From contig JAGXAB010000018.1 of assembly GCA_018971775.1 (NCBI GenBank), positions 1-64,000 on the forward strand: a DNA stretch of 64,000 nt. Reading direction: 5' to 3'. Every line of letters starts with the position of its first letter. Position 1 is the stretch's first letter. The notes beneath the pieces are model-generated. The model saw nothing but the letters and a program-made list of their open reading frames with translations, was not told the DNA's origin and ran no database searches. A program made the translations under genes and the position numbers. This DNA comes from Cyanobacteria bacterium REEB67. Lineage in GTDB: Bacteria; Cyanobacteriota; Vampirovibrionia; Obscuribacterales; Obscuribacteraceae. This document shows positions 61,006 through 64,000 of this stretch, piece by piece.

Positions 61006-62361
61006 ATGCCCACTTATCGACTGATCTGCCTGATTTTACTGATTGCTCTTTCCCTGCGCGTCGCTAGAGGGCAAGAGCCCGCACCGCATATAGTGGCACA
61101 GAAAAGATTGAAGCCTTCTCCGGTGGATACGGTTGTCAGTCAGGGCTATGCTCTGAAAATCATCAATTCCGTGGACAAAATCGTTCGCAGGAATTTTTAC
61201 GATAAAAAAGCGGTTGAAGAAGTCTGGGGGAAGTCTTGTGCGAAAATGCTGGCCGATTTTCAAAAGCGCGGTCAGTGCGACGAAATCAGCCTGACCGATA
61301 GCTTGAATGAGCTCTTGCAAAAGCTCAAAACAAGTCATTGCCAGTTCGTCAGTGCAAACGACGAGGCCTTTTATTTCCTCCACTCACTCTTCGCCACCCT
61401 GCGCGGTGCAGATAGCAAAAAAGATCCGCTGGCGGCGCCGATTGCCTGCACTGGTTTTGCCACCGGCGGCTGTGATTATCCCAGCGATGTGATTCGCTAC
61501 ATCCTCGACGGCAGCCCGGCGGCAAAGGCCGGTCTCGAGGTAGGAGACCGTATCGTCGCGGTAGACGGCCAAGCTTATGTCGGCTATCTGAACTTCGCGG
61601 GCAAAGCCGGACGCCAATTGAATCTCGTAGTAGATAGACAATCACAGCATAAAAACTTTGTTGAGATTGCCCTGACGCCGGTGAAGAAGGAGATCTATCC
61701 TTTTTATATCGAAGCGATGCAGGCCAGTAAAAAGAAAATCAAGGCTGGCAAGCACACTCTCGGCTATGTCCATCTCTGGGCGGGCGGCACTCCGAGCGGC
61801 GAAGCGCTGGCCGAGATCGTCACCGGCTATTTGCAAGACGTCGATGGTCTGCTTTTAGATTTGCGGGACGGCTATGGCGGCGCTTCATTACAGGACCTCG
61901 ACATTTTCTACCGCCCAGCCGACGCTTACCCCGATCTGGTCACGGTCGAGCGCTCAGGCAAAGAGAACAGAGCGCGGCTCTGCTTCGACAGGCCGGTCGT
62001 GGCTTTGATCAATTCCGGCTCCCGTAGCGGCAAAGAGCTGCTCGCCTACAGCCTGAAGCAGTCCGGTCGAGCCGTTCTGGTCGGCGAAAAGACAGCCGGG
62101 GCAGTCGTTGGCGGTCGTCTATTCAATATCGACGGACACAGTTCGCTTTATCTGGCCGTCGTCGACGTCAAGCTGGCCGCGGCAGGGAAAAATCACAAAA
62201 GCGGAAAAGGTCAGGCGGAAGCCACTCTGGAGCGCCTCGAGGGCAAAGGCGTGGCCCCTGACATTGCTGTTTTAAACGAAAGTCATAATCAAAATGGTTA
62301 CGGACTACAACTAAAGGCGGCAATCGAGGCCCTTGAAAAGCAATTGAACTCTCAAAACTAG
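61006..62361 (+). CDS. S41-family (CtpA-like) periplasmic protease
   Basis: 451 residues with a signal peptide (LILLIALSLRVARG). It has an N-terminal helical part, a PDZ domain (about 170-225: GSPAAKAGLEVGDRIVAVDG) and the S41 catalytic core (about 245-450) with the nucleophile Ser in INSGSRSGKELLAYS and the general-base Lys in LVGEKTAGAVVGG. It probably trims or degrades envelope proteins. ATG 61006 is chosen; TTG 61000 is possible. Confidence 0.88.
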   Translation: MPTYRLICLILLIALSLRVARGQEPAPHIVAQKRLKPSPVDTVVSQGYALKIINSVDKIVRRNFYDKKAVEEVWGKSCAKMLADFQKRGQCDEISLTDSLNELLQKLKTSHCQFVSANDEAFYFLHSLFATLRGADSKKDPLAAPIACTGFATGGCDYPSDVIRYILDGSPAAKAGLEVGDRIVAVDGQAYVGYLNFAGKAGRQLNLVVDRQSQHKNFVEIALTPVKKEIYPFYIEAMQASKKKIKAGKHTLGYVHLWAGGTPSGEALAEIVTGYLQDVDGLLLDLRDGYGGASLQDLDIFYRPADAYPDLVTVERSGKENRARLCFDRPVVALINSGSRSGKELLAYSLKQSGRAVLVGEKTAGAVVGGRLFNIDGHSSLYLAVVDVKLAAAGKNHKSGKGQAEATLERLEGKGVAPDIAVLNESHNQNGYGLQLKAAIEALEKQLNSQN

Positions 62362-62405
62362 TACAATTAAAGGCCCAAGAACCTTAAGACGTAAGAGAGA
62401 ATGCT

Positions 62406-64000
62406 ATGTCGAACCTCAATGTCGCTGACATCAAAAAAATCTATAACGCTCTGCCTGCCAAACATGCAGAAGCAAGAAAAAAACTGGGTCGTCCCCTGAC
62501 CCTGGCCGAAAAGGTGCTGACTTCACACCTCGATCACTGGCCTGCCGAAACCGTCGTCCGCGGTGAGAGCTATGCTTTCCTGCGCCCCGACCGCGTCGCC
62601 ATGCAGGACGCCACGGCTCAAATGGCTCTCTTGCAATTTATGCAGGCCCAACTAAAAACAGTAGCGGTACCAAGTACGGTGCACTGCGATCACTTGATCC
62701 TGGCTCGCAACGGCGCTGAAAAAGACATGGAAGTCGCCCTCGGCGACAACAAAGAAGTATTCGATTTTCTCGCCTCGGCCAGTCAGAAACACGGCATTGG
62801 CTTCTGGAAGCCGGGCGCGGGCATCATCCACCAGGTCGTCCTGGAAAACTACGCCTTCCCGGGCGGCATGATGGTCGGTACCGATTCGCACACACCTAAT
62901 GCCGGCGGCCTCGGTATGGTAGCCATCGGCGTTGGCGGCGCAGACGCCGTAGACGTGATGGCCGGCGAACCCTGGGGCGTGCGTTGGCCCAAGCTGATCG
63001 GCGTGCACCTGAAAGGCAAGCTGAACGGCTGGACATCGCCCAAAGACGTCATTCTCAAATTAGCCGGTATCCTCACCGTCGCCGGCGGCACCGGTGCAAT
63101 CATCGAATATTTTGGTCCCGGCACCAAGTCGATCAGCTGCACAGGCAAAGGCACGATCACTAATATGGGTGCCGAACTCGGTGCCACCACTTCGATCTTC
63201 CCTTATGACGAGCGCATGGCCAATTACCTCAAAGTAACCAACCGCGGTGAAATCGCCGACCTGGCCACCGATCATGCTGAGTGCCTCGTAGCCGATCCGG
63301 AAGTAGCAGCCGACCCGACCAAATATTTCGATCAAATTGTCGAAATCGATCTCGACAGCCTCGAGCCATTTGTAGTTGGTCCTCATTCTCCCGACCTGGC
63401 TCGTCCGATCTCGGCCTTCGCCGCTGAAATCGCCGAAAAAGGCTATCCGGATAATCTCACCTACGCTTTGATCGGCAGTTGCACAAACTCTTCTTATGAA
63501 GACATGAGCAGAGCGGCCAACGTCGCCCAGCAGGGCGCTGACCACGGCGTCAAAGCCCACTGCGGATTTTTGATCTCGCCTGGTTCGGAACAGATTTTCG
63601 AAACGATCGAGCGCGACGGACAGATGCACACCCTCGAGGAAATTGGCGGCACCGTGCTGGCCAATGCCTGCGGACCTTGCATCGGTCAATGGAAACGCGA
63701 TGATGCCGCAGCCGGTACGACAAATTCGATCATCACTTCCTTCAACCGCAACTTCCAGAAGCGCAATGACGGCAACGCCGCCACGCTCGCTTTCATCGGC
63801 TCACCCGAAATCGTCACCGCTTTCGCCCTGGCCGGTAAGCTCTCCTTTAATCCGCTCAAAGACGCTATCAAAGGGGCGGACGGAGTGGAATTCAAACTGA
63901 TCCCGCCGGTCAGCCCCGAGCTGCCCAGCAAAGGCTTCAAATGCGAAGAGCTCAGTTATCAGGCACCGGCCGAGGATGGCTCGAAAGTGACCGTGATCGT
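62406..64000 (+). CDS. acn: aconitate hydratase, mitochondrial type (5' part, runs off the window)
   Basis: The first 531 codons of an open frame that leaves the right edge. It isomerises citrate to isocitrate in the TCA cycle. [41 protein letters not shown] and [12 protein letters not shown] hold three [4Fe-4S]-ligand cysteines (one in GSCTNS, two in ACGPC). The short spacing and these blocks match the mitochondrial aconitase subfamily, not AcnA/IRP1 or AcnB. ATG 62406 is the start in this frame. It supplies isocitrate to icd at 8 kb. Confidence 0.95.
   Translation, partial: MSNLNVADIKKIYNALPAKHAEARKKLGRPLTLAEKVLTSHLDHWPAETVVRGESYAFLRPDRVAMQDATAQMALLQFMQAQLKTVAVPSTVHCDHLILARNGAEKDMEVALGDNKEVFDFLASASQKHGIGFWKPGAGIIHQVVLENYAFPGGMMVGTDSHTPNAGGLGMVAIGVGGADAVDVMAGEPWGVRWPKLIGVHLKGKLNGWTSPKDVILKLAGILTVAGGTGAIIEYFGPGTKSISCTGKGTITNMGAELGATTSIFPYDERMANYLKVTNRGEIADLATDHAECLVADPEVAADPTKYFDQIVEIDLDSLEPFVVGPHSPDLARPISAFAAEIAEKGYPDNLTYALIGSCTNSSYEDMSRAANVAQQGADHGVKAHCGFLISPGSEQIFETIERDGQMHTLEEIGGTVLANACGPCIGQWKRDDAAAGTTNSIITSFNRNFQKRNDGNAATLAFIGSPEIVTAFALAGKLSFNPLKDAIKGADGVEFKLIPPVSPELPSKGFKCEELSYQAPAEDGSKVTVI

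Noticed and set aside
63060-63689. Leftward frames opposite aconitase
   Set aside because: The forward strand encodes a full set of aconitase motifs in one frame, so these are shadows.

Overview
The window is about 64 kb of chromosomal DNA from a Gram-negative bacterium. LpxA and FabZ point to a lipid A outer membrane, there is a tripartite RND/TolC efflux system, and most genes have readable Shine-Dalgarno sites. TAA, TAG and TGA all serve as ordinary stops. Isocitrate dehydrogenase, a mitochondrial-type aconitase, tryptophan 2,3-dioxygenase, acyl-CoA dehydrogenase and a 2-oxoglutarate/Fe(II) oxygenase suggest aerobic respiration. Many proteins are lineage-specific: zinc-ribbon Ser/Thr kinase, TPR membrane protein, small glycine-rich secreted proteins and an MglA-like GTPase relic. 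This mix reminds me of non-photosynthetic Cyanobacteria relatives (Obscuribacterales/Melainabacteria), but no marker gene here proves that, so it is a weak inference.

Layout. 1-2.6 kb is an accessory patch: the 3' end of a group II intron, a small membrane protein, a TonB-like protein, an array of four near-identical hairpins and a zinc-ribbon reading frame broken only by amber codons. 2.6-9.2 kb holds a DUF4239 protein, a hypothetical, a DUF2237 protein, a TPR/PH-like membrane protein and an acyl-CoA ligase, all leftward, then rightward icd with a strong terminator. 9.6-13.3 kb is a tight four-gene operon (TylF-like methyltransferase, CDP-glycerol-glycerophosphotransferase-like protein, second methyltransferase, sarcosine/N-methyltryptophan-oxidase-like flavoenzyme), followed by an MglA-like GTPase pseudogene. 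14-20 kb carries a stress-type glycine-rich protein, a DisA_N (diadenylate cyclase-like) protein, a GT87 glycosyltransferase, a PRISE-type reductase and a glycoamylase-like hydrolase. 20-26 kb is the RND efflux operon.

26-32.7 kb is the most interesting stretch: phosphonopyruvate decarboxylase, PEP mutase with an N-terminal cytidylyltransferase domain, an aminoethylphosphonate transaminase-like protein with its own N-terminal cytidylyltransferase domain, and a PhnY-like dioxygenase, placed directly downstream of murF. Together they predict synthesis of 2-aminoethylphosphonate, its possible hydroxylation and its CTP activation for attachment to an envelope polymer or lipid. 32.8-36.3 kb holds a four-unit MshEN-like repeat protein and four tandem paralogous small secreted proteins separated by hairpins. 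36.8-41 kb has a GT2 synthase, an MFS protein, lpxA and fabZ.

41-54.6 kb is mostly rightward housekeeping and metabolic genes: folE, a phosphoesterase-fold protein with strange tails, kynA, a VOC protein, an FAD amine oxidase, a Ser/Thr kinase, tRNA-Asn (leftward), a YbjN-like protein, an inositol-phosphatase-family protein, rnd and an acyl-CoA dehydrogenase, then leftward xth. 54.6-55.4 kb is empty. 55.4-64 kb has a ribbon-helix-helix regulator, hypotheticals, a HEAT-repeat protein, an aldo/keto reductase, an AmpG-like permease, an S41 protease and the 5' part of aconitase, which runs off the right edge.
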